64,000 bases of DNA from Cryptomeria japonica (Eukaryota; Streptophyta; Pinopsida; Cupressales; Cupressaceae). The position numbers and the translations under genes were made by a program. The notes beneath the pieces were generated by a model. It saw only the letters and a program-made list of their open reading frames with translations, was not told the origin of the DNA and did no database searches. The stretch lies in NCBI RefSeq assembly GCF_030272615.1, contig NC_081409.1, forward strand, positions 242,789,924-242,853,923. Reading direction: 5' to 3'. Of the stretch, positions 48,088-59,367 are shown in pieces (the stretch's first letter is position 1; every line of letters starts with the position of its first letter).

Positions 48088-48447
48088 GGAAGAAGTCTCC
48101 ATGATCAAGGTCGCCTTTATAAATTATTGGTAGTCTGTCAGCACTTTACAAAACCAAATCAAGACCTTTGAAATTGTATGGAGAAGAAACGGTCCACACA
48201 ACCAATTGACCTTCTAAACCTTTTTTTTTTAAAGCATTTAAGCAATCTTCACAATTAGTAGGGCTTCAAGCCGCCTAGAGAATTATTTTGGCATCCTATT
48301 CTATTTACCCGTTACGCCTTAAATTTATCTGGAGAAAGCACGCACACAAAAGATCGTAGAAGGGTTTTGTTTGCTCATAGACTCGAACACATTCAGAAAA
48401 ACAAAAAAACAAAAAAAACAAAACGCTGCAAGGAAAAGACCTAATTG

Positions 48448-48552
48448 TATGAATCGATCGTTTTCTGTATTTTATTGATCAACTCTAGCAATGGGGGTTT
48501 CTGATTCAGGGGGTACAGAGAATATATTGGCCGAACGAGTAAGAAATTGATT
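48448..48552 (+). other. Two short upstream reading frames before candidate exon 1
   Basis: An ATG frame of nine codons (MNRSFSVFY) near 48450 and a second of 19 codons (MGVSDSGGTENILAERVRN) near 48491 precede the ATG at 48572. If this is a transcribed leader they would be upstream ORFs. Low support. Confidence 0.25.
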
Positions 48553-48571
48553 TGTATTGGAGAAGGACAGG

Positions 48572-48654
48572 ATGAACTGGAGGTTGGTTGCTTTGAGAAA
48601 GGAACCGGATTGGAGGCCTAAGACTAGAACTACCATTTACAAACCTGTGGCAAG
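48572..48654 (+). CDS. Candidate first exon of the ABC1-type kinase gene
   Basis: An ATG at 48572 opens 27 codons plus two bases and runs to a strong splice donor, CAAG/GTAAGT, at 48655. The two leftover bases (AG) join the single leading G of the exon at 59368 to complete an Arg codon and keep the kinase frame. The peptide has many Arg and Lys, some hydroxylated residues and few acids (MNWRLVALRKEPDWRPKT...), as a mitochondrial presequence would. Phase agreement alone has a one-in-three chance. The intron would be 10.7 kb, long but ordinary for gymnosperms. Another exon may be missing between them. Confidence 0.35.
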
Positions 48655-48785
48655 GTAAGTTGTACGCATTGGTATTCGAGATTGCTGCATATTTTGAATC
48701 ATGGAAAACATTTTTGATGGTGTCATTATCACATTGTTTAAAATGAAGAAAGGTGCAGTAATGGGCATTGACTTTGAAATAGAGC

Positions 48786-48984
48786 GATTTTCCAAATACC
48801 CACATATACAAACCATGAAATTGGCTCTTTGACTTGGGAACATGGCGGTGTTTTTACTTGCTCACTGAATTCGCAAATATAGCAAAATTTTCAAATAGCT
48901 ACAGGCAGATGAAATCTCGCTTAGGTCATTGGCCTGGAAAATGTAGCAATTTTTTCAAATACCCACATTCAGAGAACATGAAAA
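48786..48984 (+). repeat. Imperfect triplicate of ttttcaaatacccacat-type word
   Basis: Similar 35-base segments occur at about 48786-48822, 48885-48915 and 48949-48984 (tttccaaatacccacatata, ttttcaaatagctacaggca, tttcaaatacccacattcag). Function unknown. Confidence 0.6.
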
Positions 48985-48989
48985 AACTC

Positions 48990-48998
48990 TATATAAAT
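48990..48998 (+). promoter_or_regulatory. TATA-box-like tatataaat
   Basis: The context ctctatataaatcccctg is close to the plant TATA consensus, but no credible coding exon follows within 300 bases. It lies in the proposed first intron and may belong to an element remnant. Confidence 0.25.
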
Positions 48999-49530
48999 CC
49001 CCTGAAGTAGTGTCACTGCAGAAGCCAATTAGGTGCTCAGAACTTTTTTTTCACGGGCATTGTTTGTCTATCTCATCTTCGTCTCAATCAACAAAGGTTC
49101 TCCTTCATGTCGAAAATTCCCCAATAAGTCAATAACTAAGTCCGAGTAAGCATTGACTACTGAAAGTATGATTAGGTCTCTAAGGTCCACAACTCTTACT
49201 AATTATATGCGTTTATGTCATGAAGAATTCATCATGGGCAACAAGTGCGAGAAGTAAGTGGTGTATGTGGTATGACATGCACAAATAATTCAGATTACGC
49301 GAAGAATTTAATCTTCAAATTCCCAGAAGCAATCTTCCCTACAGATGCAGCAAAATATTCTTTCATGGATGTTGCCGTATCCTGTTGTTCGTGCCAACTA
49401 AGCATTTGTATGAAAAAAATTGTTAGAACAAGTTTACTAATGGTGGGCACGATCTGGGACGTCAGATAAAACAGTCAATAAGTTATAATAAAATCCCAAC
49501 ACAAGGGGCTGTGGGTTCCCATAAAGAGGT

Positions 49531-49720
49531 AATCATTTATGAGGAGTTACAAGTTAACTTTCAAGACAACCTAGGAGCTTTTTGAGGAGGCTTTTGCCAG
49601 AATTAATAAAACCTATTTTATGAGATTATGTGGCATTGAGTTTTGCGCTCCAAAGTGGTCCCTCTTGCTGTTATATGGTGAAGTGAATGGTTGCTTTTGA
49701 AAGTACTGCCAATTTCCAGA
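49531..49720 (+). repeat. Copy A of a 190-bp dispersed repeat
   Basis: Similar to 57540-57730, roughly three quarters identical by eye, same orientation. Shared words include atttatgaggagt/atttataaggagt, actttcaagacaa, tttgaggagg and ttgcttttgaaag. Copy B looks coding; this copy has stops. Confidence 0.75.
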
Positions 49721-49739
49721 CGATATCTGCTACGGCTTG

Positions 49740-50039
49740 AGCCATGTGTTCAACCATCATTTCAAGGACGAAAACCCTTGGATGTGGGAGGTCAGAGGAT
49801 AGAAATCCTCTGATTCGTTGAAGACAATCTCATCCAGAGGTTGTAATTTGTGCTGAAGGTTATTTTCTGTCATACTAGTAAGTATTGGGGTATGCTGTTT
49901 ATTTGAAATATTCCAGTATATTTGAATAAAGAAAACTCAGTTCCAGCTTGTTTGTGAATATTCTTAGTATTTATGCAATCTACTGCCAAATTATTTAACT
50001 AGAGGTCATCTAAGTGTAAATATTATGTATGTCATTAAG
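49740..50039. other. Non-coding, nothing recognised
   Basis: No gene and no Met-type primer site before the chromovirus gag, so the 5' LTR of that element was not identified. Confidence 0.4.
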
Positions 50040-50960
50040 TGAAAGAGGAATCAGGTGTTTGAGGACAGAACAAAGGAAGCCACAACAAACCTCTATGCCA
50101 CCATCACAGAATATAGAAGAGATGGCTGCAGAAGATTAAGAAAGAGCATTTTTCGAAACCATTGAGTCTTTGAAGATGGATAGTAGGAGCTCATCAACCT
50201 TTTTCACCCAAGCCTTTCAAACTTCTAATGCTATTTCAAACTTCTAATGCCATTCCCATGACTACTTCCATTGTTAATAAGGATTGAGGAAAATCGTCTA
50301 CTTCAAGAGTGAATGAGACATTTAGGGCAGCCAGTCATTTTGGTCTACCTAAAGTTCCAATTTTACAGAAAGAAGTGAAGCAGCCAGAAGAAGAAATCAT
50401 AGAGCGGCACAACAAGGATTTGACAGTTCTCCATGCAGAATGCAGATTTGATGATCCCCGTAGAAATGAGCTGAGAAAAAAGAAGCTATGTTCCTTTTGC
50501 AAAGAACTGTGGGAACCTAGTCACCAATGCTTTGGTAAATGCCAACCAAGTCCATTATATTGAGGTAGTGTGTGATGATGAGTCAGATCATGGAGGACCT
50601 GAGCTACAACAAGTCACAAAATAGCAGAACATTGACTGTGAACTAGAAAATCTGGATGTCACAAGCACCAGCAGTGGTACACTTGCAACTCTTCTAGGGG
50701 CGCCCCGATATCACCCATTTAGATTGTGTGGACTGCTCTGTAGATAGTGAATCACAGTGCTTATTGATAGTGGGGCTCTACCCACAACTTCATTGATGAA
50801 GGCCTGATTGTTAATAGTAGATTGAAACCTGAAGACTTTGTTGGTTTCAATGTCATTGTTGCTGATGGATTTACTATCCAAGATCTGACAACTCCAATCA
50901 ATCCCTTGTTGGATACAAGGTATGTAATGATTTTTACATTGTGGGATTGGGAGAGACTCT
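50040..50960 (+). pseudogene. Gag end and protease of the chromovirus-like element
   Basis: The open stretch 50309-50563 holds the knuckle KKLCSFCKELWEPSHQCFGK. A fragment at about 50750-50920 reads, across a frame change, DSGAL, THNFIDEGLIVNSRLKPEDF and VGFNVIVADGFTI, a retropepsin of this family with a DSG triad. It is broken by several stops. The same knuckle and protease words occur in the - strand fragment at 62990-63440, so the two copies are one family. Confidence 0.75.
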
Positions 50961-50978
50961 CATGGCTTTAGGAATATA

Positions 50979-52460
50979 ATGGATGCATTTCCTTCGAGAG
51001 CTTTCACAGAATCAATGAACTATGGAATTAAATTTCAAATAAGAAGGAAAAACATGGTGCTTAAAGGCATTTTTAATGGAGCACCACGAGTGGTCACAAC
51101 TAAGAGGATGGAGAGGACATTCCTCAAGGGACAATTTGCCTGGGCATCTAGCTTCTTGGTGAAAAAAGGCAAATGTTCTAATTCATCCTTGGGTAAGTAT
51201 TGCACTTATCATGTCGATATTCAAAATATTTTGGATAAGCGTAGGTTGTTGTTTAGTGAATTACATTTAGGACTACTATTGGATGGGGAATTTTGACACA
51301 TCATAGAGTTGGAACTAGGATCTAAGCCTATGATGACCACCTCTTATTGCCATCCACAAATGTACAAAGAAGAAATAGATAAGGCTATAAGCAAATTGTT
51401 AGAGATGGGTCACATTAGGTTGAATTATAGCCCTTTTGTAGTATCTATTGTGCTTATAAAGAGAAAAGATGGTACAATGAGGATGTGCATAGATTGTAGT
51501 ATCTATTCATCAAAGGTTGATCTTAGATGAGGATAATACCTTACTGTGATGAGAACCTGGACAAGATAATATCTAGATGCCATTTGGGACATTGGGTTTT
51601 TGGTCATTCCTTTTGGCTTGACAAATGCGCCAACCATTTCTTAGTATTGTATGAATCAAGCATTCAATAAATAATTAAGAAAATTGTTTTGGTTTCCTTT
51701 AATGATATATTGATTTACAACAAAACCTAGGTGAACACTTGAAGCACTTAGACACCATTCTTGGAATGTTAGAGTGCCAAGCTTTCTTTGTAAAGGAATC
51801 CAAGTGTGAGTTTGGGTTATAGAGATTTTGTACTTGGGCCATGTCATGAGTGCTCAAGGTGTTTGGGTGGATCAACAAAAGATTAAATTTGGTCATCTCC
51901 TACAACATTGACATGGTTGCAAGGATTTTTTGGCCTTTGCAATTATTACTATGGGAGGTCTATTAAGGATGTTTCATAGTTGACGAGACCCTTAATCAAT
52001 ATGAGCAAAAAGGGAGGTTTTTCATGGAGTGGTATTGTCCAACAGATCTTCGAGAAGTTGAAGGAGGTAATAGGTAATGAGAGATCTTATAGGAGGTATA
52101 TTCTATATTTCTCATAGCCATTTGTTGTAAAATGTGATGCTTCTGGAGAGGAAGTTGGGGCAATATTGGTGCAAAAAAGGGTATCTCATAGCATTTGAGA
52201 GCAAAAATTGAAAGATTTAGAAATAGGATTCTCCATTTAGGACAAAGAGATGCTTTCCATCATGCATGTTTTGGGCACATTTTAACACTTACTTTGTGGT
52301 GAATATTGATCATAACTGCTTGAAATTCTTCCTTGGCCAATGTGGCTTGAATGATCAATAGAACAAATGGGTCAGTAAGCTTCAAGCTTAGGATTTTGAT
52401 ATAGATTACATGAAAGGTAAAGAGAATGTAGTTGCTAATGCTTTCTCTTGAATGCTTGGT
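50979..52460 (+). pseudogene. RT and RNase H of the chromovirus-like element
   Basis: RT begins with [20 protein letters not shown], then LIKRKDGTMRMCIDC, SKVDLR and a stretch with FGLTNA-like words. The active site reads SFNDILIY, Asn replacing the first Asp of the FDD motif. RNase H is marked by FVVKCDASGEEVGAILVQ. Many stops and shifts. Copying RNA to DNA would be the role; loss of the catalytic Asp rules out activity. Confidence 0.75.
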
Positions 52461-52599
52461 CCGCGTTCCATTTCTACTATTTCTGTTGATTGGAATGCTT
52501 CTATCGTGGTAGAATATTCTAAGAACACCTTTTCCATTAACATTCTAGATGAAAGTGTGAAGCATGATAGGTTCTAGTAGATGGTCCTATTTTTTACAA

Positions 52600-52908
52600 G
52601 AATAGAATTTTCTTGGTTTCCAAATGTAAGATGAAGGAAAATATTTTGAGAGCCTTACTTGATGTGCCAATTGCTTGACAACTTGGGCTCTACAATATTT
52701 ATTGGGAGATAAGAGAATGATTTTCTTGGAAAGACCTTTAGGAAGATATTTCAAACATATTAGGCAGCGCATAACTTGCCAACAAATTAAAATAGAACAT
52801 GTTTTTCCTATGGGTTTGCTACAATCTTTGCCTATTCCCAACTAGAAGTGGAAAAGTGCGTCCATGGACTTCATCACAAGCCTCCCTAAGGTAAATGGAA
52901 AGAATAGC
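52600..52908 (+). pseudogene. Integrase, first part, interrupted by the solo LTR
   Basis: Reads RQRITCQQIKIEHVFPMGLL, QSLPIP and SMDFITSLPKVNGKNS, the end of the zinc-binding part and the start of the core with its first Asp region. It stops at 52908 where the solo LTR begins. Confidence 0.8.
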
Positions 52909-54160
52909 TGTAATGTCCCCTACTAGGTTTAGGCCTGTTTTAACCATAATTAACCTATTTCAATGTACTTATGACTTAAACTAAATTGATTAGGAGACAA
53001 TTCTATCTTAACATGAGTCAAATCAATGATATTCCATAGTTCAATTAATTAATTAATTAATAAGTAACTTGCTCATCTATCGTACATCCATAATTCTTAA
53101 TGCAAGTGTCAAACTTTATTACTACTTCAGTTTTAAGGAAGAAGAGGATGTGAATGTTACCAAATTGCTTAGATACCAAATACAATAGGTTCCCTCAAAT
53201 TTTACAGATCCAAGTCCTTACCCTATCTTGGGACCCTGTCCCTCAAGGTTCTCGGGATGCTGATACCCACCCTCTCTTGGGAATCACCCTATTATTTGGA
53301 TTTAGACTGCCCCTCTTTGGAAACATCTCAATTCCCAACTTCTTAAATACTGACAGTAGTAACAAGAATTATATATAAACAAATTCTTCTTACTGTTTAT
53401 AACCTCTTTCTGATTTACAATCTAGTATTGTTATTTGTCTGATTAAGACATTATAAATATATATTATATATTTTTATTTATTTTCAGGTGCTATTATAAT
53501 ATATATTACTGCAGAGTAGTTTCCAGAAAATATTATAATAATTATAATTAATATATATATCATCAATATTTATAATACTATTAAATCCTCTATAATAACA
53601 TCAAAGGCTTCATATGTTAAGCATACATATTAAGTGCATACCATGCATACTACCCAAAACAAGAATATTACTGCCTGTAACTTAATAACAGTTCTGATCT
53701 GATCTGATCCATGGTGTTGTCACTAGATGCTTTTGATCCCTTCCCTTTATATCTCTCAATGTGAGGGAGAGGTCACACCTCTTCATCATTTATGTCCTTT
53801 GGCAAGAGACACACCCTTTCACCATTAGCACCCTTTGAAAAAGTGCAACTCTTCATTCTTTCTGCCCTTTGAAAGGGACACAACCTTCCACAATCAGATC
53901 TGCATTTCTTATTTAAATCAGTTCTGCACTTCTCATTTGAGTTCTCTTCTCCCTTTTATATCTCACGTTTGAGGGAGTCACAACTTATCATTTCATGCCT
54001 TTTGACCATTCATTAACTTTAATCAAATTTTAATTATGTTTAATTATATTCTTTTATATTTTAATTTAATTTTTATATTTATTCTTTTGTATTTTAATTT
54101 TATTATTTATATTATTATTTATTATTAAATTATATTTCAAATTAGGGACATTACAATAGC
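52904..54160 (+). mobile_element. Solo LTR with 5-bp target duplication
   Basis: The insertion 52909-54155 (1247 bp) starts TGTAATGTCCC and ends GGGACATTACA, a perfect 11-bp inverted pair with TG/CA ends. It is flanked by atagc at 52904-52908 and 54156-54160. Integrase coding resumes directly after it. TG/CA ends with a 5-bp duplication are the LTR-retrotransposon signature, and there is no internal coding part, so it is a solo LTR. Strand is uncertain. Confidence 0.9.
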
Positions 54161-54800
54161 ATTTATGTTGTAGTGGATAAGTTAAATGAGTATGCACTTT
54201 CCTTTGCCATCCCTACAAAATTCATAGCTCATTAGATAGTTGATCTATATTTCAGAGAAGTATTTAGGTTACATGGCTTGCCTAAGATTATTGTGAGTGA
54301 TAAAATAGTATTTTCCTCAATTCCTTTTGGGAATTGTTTTGTTTGATTGGTATTGAGCCTAGTCTTAGTTTCAATTATCACCCACAAATGGATGGACAAA
54401 CAAATATAGTGAAAAAGTGGGTTGAAGTATATTTGAGAAATTATGTCCCAAATCAACAAGTAGCATTGGTCAAGTGGCTACACCATGGAGAGTATTGCTA
54501 CAACACCACCCATCACTTGTTCATTGGCATGACTTCATTTGTGTCATTATATGGATATGATGTACTAACCTTCATTGCTTTGGTGTTTTTTGGCAACAAA
54601 GTACCAACAACTAGCGTTTTGGTGAAACATAGCTAAGACATTTTGATGTCACTTTAAAGTCGTTTGCACAAAGCCCAAAATCAATAGTAGTTGCATGCAA
54701 ATTGACATTGTATTGAAAGATTCTATTAAGCAAAGTGGAACTAAAAAGTTCAAACCTTTTTTCCATGGACCATACAAAGTTTGGAGAAGGGTAGTTATGC
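54156..54800 (+). pseudogene. Integrase, second part
   Basis: Continues with IYVVVDKLNEYALSFAIPT, then FREVFRLHGLPKIIVSD containing the second catalytic Asp, FNYHPQMDGQTNIVKKWVEV with Gln-Thr-Asn where Gln-x-Glu-x is usual around the catalytic Glu, and NYVPNQQVALVKWLHHGEYC. It then fades at about 54790. Confidence 0.8.
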
Positions 54801-54809
54801 CCCATTTCC

Positions 54810-55715
54810 AATCAATCTAAGTTTGTACATGTTACGTTTTTACTTGCATCTTCCTTGTTTCTATTTGTTGTGTGTTTTTGCTCCTTGAATATGGCTTTCC
54901 GTCTAACTCATCTCTTCACTCTTTTTGGAGTTTTGGACTTATCCATCTATCCCTTGACCTATCATTGTACTTTTGAACTTCTAGACTTGCCCTTATTGGC
55001 ATGTCTACTGCTCGACTCTTGAGGCCTTGACTTGTAGTTTGAGTCTTGTGGTATGGTTGACCCTTGGTCTTTGATTTTATCATTTGTGTTTATGTTCCCC
55101 TTTTAACTCTCAAGCACGTGTTGTATTGTTTTCGGTATGTTGTTTTTGGCACCATAACTTTCAAAGTGGAATCATTCACACCCATGATCATTTTTCAAAT
55201 TTGAAGTTGTGGGTGTGTTTAGTGGCCTACTTGTTTTGTTGGTGAAGCATATAAAAGAGTGAATTTTCATTTGGGAGGATCGTCAACATTTAACCATTTT
55301 TTTTTTAAATCCATTTTGAGCACTTGTGTTTGAGGGTGGAAATTTTAGGATGAAAACCCTAGTGATTTTAGAGGGCGATTTCATATAGAGTTTGTATTTG
55401 AGCTTCATTGGATGTGGTCCCCAATTGCATTGTATCGATTCGATTTCCATTTCTATTATGAATTGTTGTTGTAATTACTGATATTATAGAACCATTTGAA
55501 CGTAATACAATCATTATTGTAATAAGAAAGAGATTGAGATTTACACCTATTATTTGTTGTTCATTAAAATAAGAAGATTGAGAGTTATGATTGTCATTTG
55601 TTGTCATAAATGTAATGATACCATTGATGCAAAAAACAGTAATTTTAGTCTATTTAAGTTTTGATTGAATACTAGGGCCTAATAGAGTTGTTATCCGAAT
55701 AAGAAATGTTTGTGG
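54810..55715 (+). mobile_element. Possible second LTR insertion in integrase
   Basis: Integrase coding is lost from about 54800 and its tail reappears at about 55730. The stretch between has no coding sense, a TATA-like gcatataaaagagtg at about 55247-55261 and U5-like T-rich text. It resembles an LTR in + orientation; no TG/CA ends with a duplication were found. Confidence 0.35.
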
Positions 55716-55719
55716 AAGG

Positions 55720-55930
55720 TTAAGGATGAAATTTGTGTTATTGTTTTGGCTCTAGACATTACAAGGGCTACTGAAGTGGCTTATGAGTTGGAGTTGTCAA
55801 CTGGTAGCTAGATTCATAATGTTTCCCATGTGTTTTGCCTCAAAAAGGCTTTTGGCTAGCATATTACATCCTTAGTTGATTTTCCACCCTGGATGAGTGG
55901 AAACTTCTTCTAGAGGACTTGGGTGGGGTG
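55720..55930 (+). pseudogene. Integrase tail of the chromovirus-like element
   Basis: Reads ATEVAYELELSTGS, a stop, then IHNVSHVFCLKKAFG, the conserved end of Reina-like integrases. It marks the 3' end of pol. Confidence 0.7.
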
Positions 55931-57390
55931 TTTATATTTGAACATCAAGCATCTCATTGCTTGTATGCATGTAATTATGGGAACGACAGACTTATAATGT
56001 TGCCACTTTGTGTAGGCCCGATCCTTATTTTCCTCAATATGGATAGAGAAAAATAAATAAATTTAATAATAGGGGCAATGAGCTGGGACATAGTTGCAAC
56101 AATCAATAAAATTTGATTCCAACCTAAGGGGGTGTATGATGCTAAAGTATTTGGGCCCAAAGGCATCCCAAAAAAAAATGGCCGTCTAATTTTTAGTTTG
56201 CGCTCTAAATTTTGGCGTGCATTTTTAGGTTTCTTTGTTGGCTTGTCATTCCAATATTGTTGCAATCTTGGTGGCATTTAGTGGTTCATCTCTGGTTTTC
56301 AACTTTTTCAATTTCATTTGTTTGTTTGTGGGAACCATTTATTTGACGTATGCTCCGAACTGGGACCCACACATCCATGTGCCATGTTCTGTAGTTTTTT
56401 CTAAAGAAGGGTTTATCTGCCTATGTGATATTTTTCTAGGCAACATTACATTCATTTTGGTGTGGTAAATTTAATTTTTTTTTTTTTAGTTACAATGAGG
56501 GCATAGGCAATTTTTTTGGCATTTATGATTATATGGTGGACTACAATAGTCAACAGTTATCATATTTTGAGCACCTATTCCAAGTTGAGGTGGAGGCATT
56601 GCTATGCATGTGACACTTATTCTTTTTTATACTAAGTGTCATTCTTTCATGCTGGGTGATGGTTACAAAGAGATATTTTGGTCATAGTGTTTCAATTTTG
56701 CAGATTCTTGCAATGGTTTCAACATTCAACATGGGCGATTTATTTCCTTGGTAGCCGACATAACTCCTAATTGATTTAGGATTGCATTCATAGTGGCTTG
56801 ACAACCTCTCTATTCTGGTGGTGTTTAGTTGGCATTTACTTAGCTGAAGCATATGATTATCGCTGCATTTTTTAATTTGAAGACCATTATCTTCACCAAC
56901 TAATCAGTTATCTATTGGGGTCTTCGATTGATTAGCATACACCTTCGTGGCACATCATAGTGGATGGAATCAGAATAAAAAATCCAATGGATGTTGAATT
57001 GAGGAGAGGTTTGCATGATAAGAAATAATTCCTGGTGGTTCCTTTGGAAATTTATATGTGGGATTGTGGAGTCTTAAAGACTCTTGCCTTTTTAGCATTC
57101 AAGACATAAGGAAAGGTAAGGCTATATATATGAGGAAAAAGGGGGATGTCAAAAAAGAGTTAGGGAAAAGAGTATAGCAAAGTAGAATGAATTAGCCAAG
57201 GAATAGGAGATAGGAGAATGTGTAGAGAGACTATATAATATGCCCCTTATTAGATAGAAGATGTGAGATGGAGAGATCAATGAATGAAAGTACAGGATAG
57301 AAGAGAGGGATCATGGAAGGAACTAGTTGCAATTTAATACTTTTATATCTTTTTGCGTAGAGTTTGAGAGATGGGTGAGACAAGTGTGTA
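55931..57390. other. 3' region, no gene recognised
   Basis: No coding sense. A purine run, gaggaaaaaggggga, at about 57132-57146 followed by TGTC, and a TATA-like actatataatatg near 57230, suggest an LTR start at 57147, but no matching copy was found upstream. Confidence 0.4.
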
Positions 57391-57403
57391 ATCAGGATTG
57401 GTG

Positions 57404-57740
57404 AATAAAGTTACTATTTGCTGTTATTGCTTCTAAAAAGCACTTTTGTGAGGATCGCTTGTGTAAGGCTATTAGGATTAGCTGTCCTTCACTGGGTCCC
57501 TTATCCTGTATTGGATCAGCATTTGTTTCCATAGAGGAGTGGTCATTTATAAGGAGTGACAAGTTGACTTTCAAGACAATGCGGAAGCTATTTGAGGAGG
57601 ACCTTGCCATTATTAATAAATAATGTTAAATATGGGTATATGGGATATTGAGTTTTGGGTGCCCCCCGATTGGGTGCTCCAGCTGTTAAATAGTGAATGT
57701 TTGGTTGCTTTTGAAAGAATTGCCAATTTCCGTCTACTTT
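57404..57740 (+). pseudogene. Copy B of the dispersed repeat, short coding-like frame
   Basis: A frame of about 72 codons (ending TAA near 57623) reads FAVIASKKHFCEDRLCKAIR, GSAFVSIEEWSFIRSDK and LTFKTMRKLFEEDLAIINK with no stop. The part from about 57540 is repeated at 49531-49720. Family not recognised; it could be a remnant of an element protein or a host exon. Confidence 0.4.
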
Positions 57741-57869
57741 TTAGCATGGTTCTATTATCCTTTAAAGATGATTTTTTCTGTTTCCTTTCCATCCTGCACA
57801 TGAAAACAGATCTACACAGAGTGACAGTACTAGCACTTTTTAAAGATAATTGAGGAGCCACAAATTCCT

Positions 57870-58385
57870 TTCAGTTGTTTCCAATGGCATTTCTACATGG
57901 AGATATACCGTCATATAGAATAGACTCCTCTAGGTGCCATTCCAATGATTCCGAACTAACCCTTGCTAAGAAGGGAAATTGATCGGTCTCTGCATTTGCT
58001 AACTTATTTGGAAACTTGTTGCTTTCCTGAAAGCAATATTTAAATGATGTAGACAAAAAATTTCACCTTACCATCAGAACTTTTTTTAAAATGCTTTTTA
58101 ATTTCCAATCATTAACTTGCCCTTTCAGTATAACCTCTTAAGAATCATCTTCAACTTTTAACACATCTTGCATCCCATCACTTTGGCCATTTGCATTGCC
58201 TCCGATAACTGAAGAATTTCTGCTTCATTTTAAGTTTTACACCCTAAAATGAGAAAAACTCCTTTGACAAACTTGCTATGCTCATCCCGCAATAAAATCC
58301 CAGCATCAGCTAACTCCATATTACCCCTTGTTGCTCCATCAAAATTAAAGTTGCCCTTGATAGGAGGGATTCACTTGCTATTTAT
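57870..58385 (-). pseudogene. LINE RNase H remnant
   Basis: On the - strand the text reads KGNFNFDGATRGNMELADAG, ILLRDEHSKFVKGVF, NEAEILQLSEAMQMAKVMGC and, after a decayed part, FQESNKFPNKLANAE, the order of blocks in the C-terminal RNase H of plant LINE ORF2. It is a 5'-truncated copy; the 3' end probably lies at about 57740. Several stops. Confidence 0.7.
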
Positions 58386-58619
58386 TTGATTTATCTTATT
58401 TTTGATTATTACTTCAACAGGGGGCTAGGACACTAACATTTTATTATTATGGCTGTTATTTTTTATTTTTCAATATTATATAAAATGCACATGAATAACA
58501 TGCCTCTATGCAAGATTAACAGTCTGCATAAATCAACATAAATATATAAATGAAATAAAATTAGCAACCTAAAACAGTATAGATCAACTGCAAGAAGATC
58601 TAAACTAAATTTAGAAAGA

Positions 58620-58977
58620 GAAGTGTCTTGAAAGCTAAGTGGCAACAACAGATACATTATCAATTTGCTATATTTTTAAAATCTGAAAATAATGAAAATC
58701 ACGTTGAGGCCTCTTTCTATTGCCGTAGACTTGCTTTTAAATCCGTGAGAAGGGTGTGAATCCTTCTAGCTATATTATTTCTGGTGATTTTGTTCAAGTT
58801 TAAAATATTTCTGAACTCATTTTAGGAATAGAAGTGTCTTGAAAGTTAAGTGGCAGTAAAAGATATGTGATGGTTTCACTGTCTCGAGAATCTGAAAATA
58901 ATGAAAATCAAGTGAATGCCTCCTTCAGTTATATTGGACATACTTTACAATTCACAAGAAGGGTGTGATCCTGCTTC
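58620..58977 (+). repeat. Direct repeat of about 150 bp (period 211)
   Basis: 58620-58770 and 58831-58977 share gaagtgtcttgaaag, taagtggca, aatctgaaaataatgaaaat and gagaagggtgtga. They lie in the intron just upstream of the kinase exon. Confidence 0.85.
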
Positions 58978-59209
58978 AAATAAGGTCTAATCTGGATAAG
59001 CTAGACAAAATATTCTAATCTTTCTGGAAAACTTGGAATTCGTTGAATGATTAGACCTTATTTGCAGCAGTCTTGAAATAGCCTGTCTGGATAAGCTAGA
59101 CAAAATATTTCAACCTTTCTGGAATACTTGGAATTCATTGAATGATTAGACCTTATTTGGACTGCTATTTCTGGATAAGTTTTCCAGAAAGGTTGAAATA
59201 TTTTGTCTA
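58977..59209. repeat. Direct and inverted repeats upstream of the kinase exon
   Basis: ctggataagctagacaaaat is present near 58992 and again near 59087. The 28-bp arm 59097-59124 pairs perfectly with 59182-59209. In addition caaataaggtctaatc (58977-58992) is the exact complement of 59049-59064 and of 59144-59159. The RNA could fold into strong stems about 160 bases before the splice acceptor. Confidence 0.95.
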
Positions 59210-59367
59210 TCTAGATTCTAGACATGCTATTTGCTTGCATGAGAAGCATTTCATGCAGGGAAATGAGAGTGAACTGAATATTTATGACTATGTGTTGATG
59301 TGTTTCTGTGATAGATATAAATATATAGAGAGTGAGATAATAAAGAAGTGAACTGCTTTGGGTGCAG

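Larger units (their letters stand above)
50040..55930 (+). mobile_element. Chromovirus-like gypsy element, decayed and split
   Basis: Gag knuckle, protease, RT, RNase H and integrase follow on the + strand. Motifs fit a Reina-like chromovirus: knuckle with W-E-P-S-H, protease THNFIDEGL, and integrase ending YELELSTGS...HNVSHVFCLKKA. A solo LTR (52909-54155) interrupts integrase, and a second insertion probably lies at about 54800-55700. LTRs of the element itself were not delimited. It lies in the proposed first intron of the kinase gene. Confidence 0.75.

Noticed and set aside
47789-48133. 114-codon frame MLSFFLPTSF...
   Set aside because: AT-rich, spans a local duplication and a hairpin, and has no motif. 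Probably chance.
52909-54155. DNA transposon or MITE with terminal inverted repeats
   Set aside because: The TG/CA ends and 5-bp duplication fit an LTR. The common plant DNA-transposon families make duplications of other lengths.
55368-56277. Open frames on the - strand behind the chromovirus
   Set aside because: No domain, poor start context, and they overlap the integrase tail or LTR-like text.
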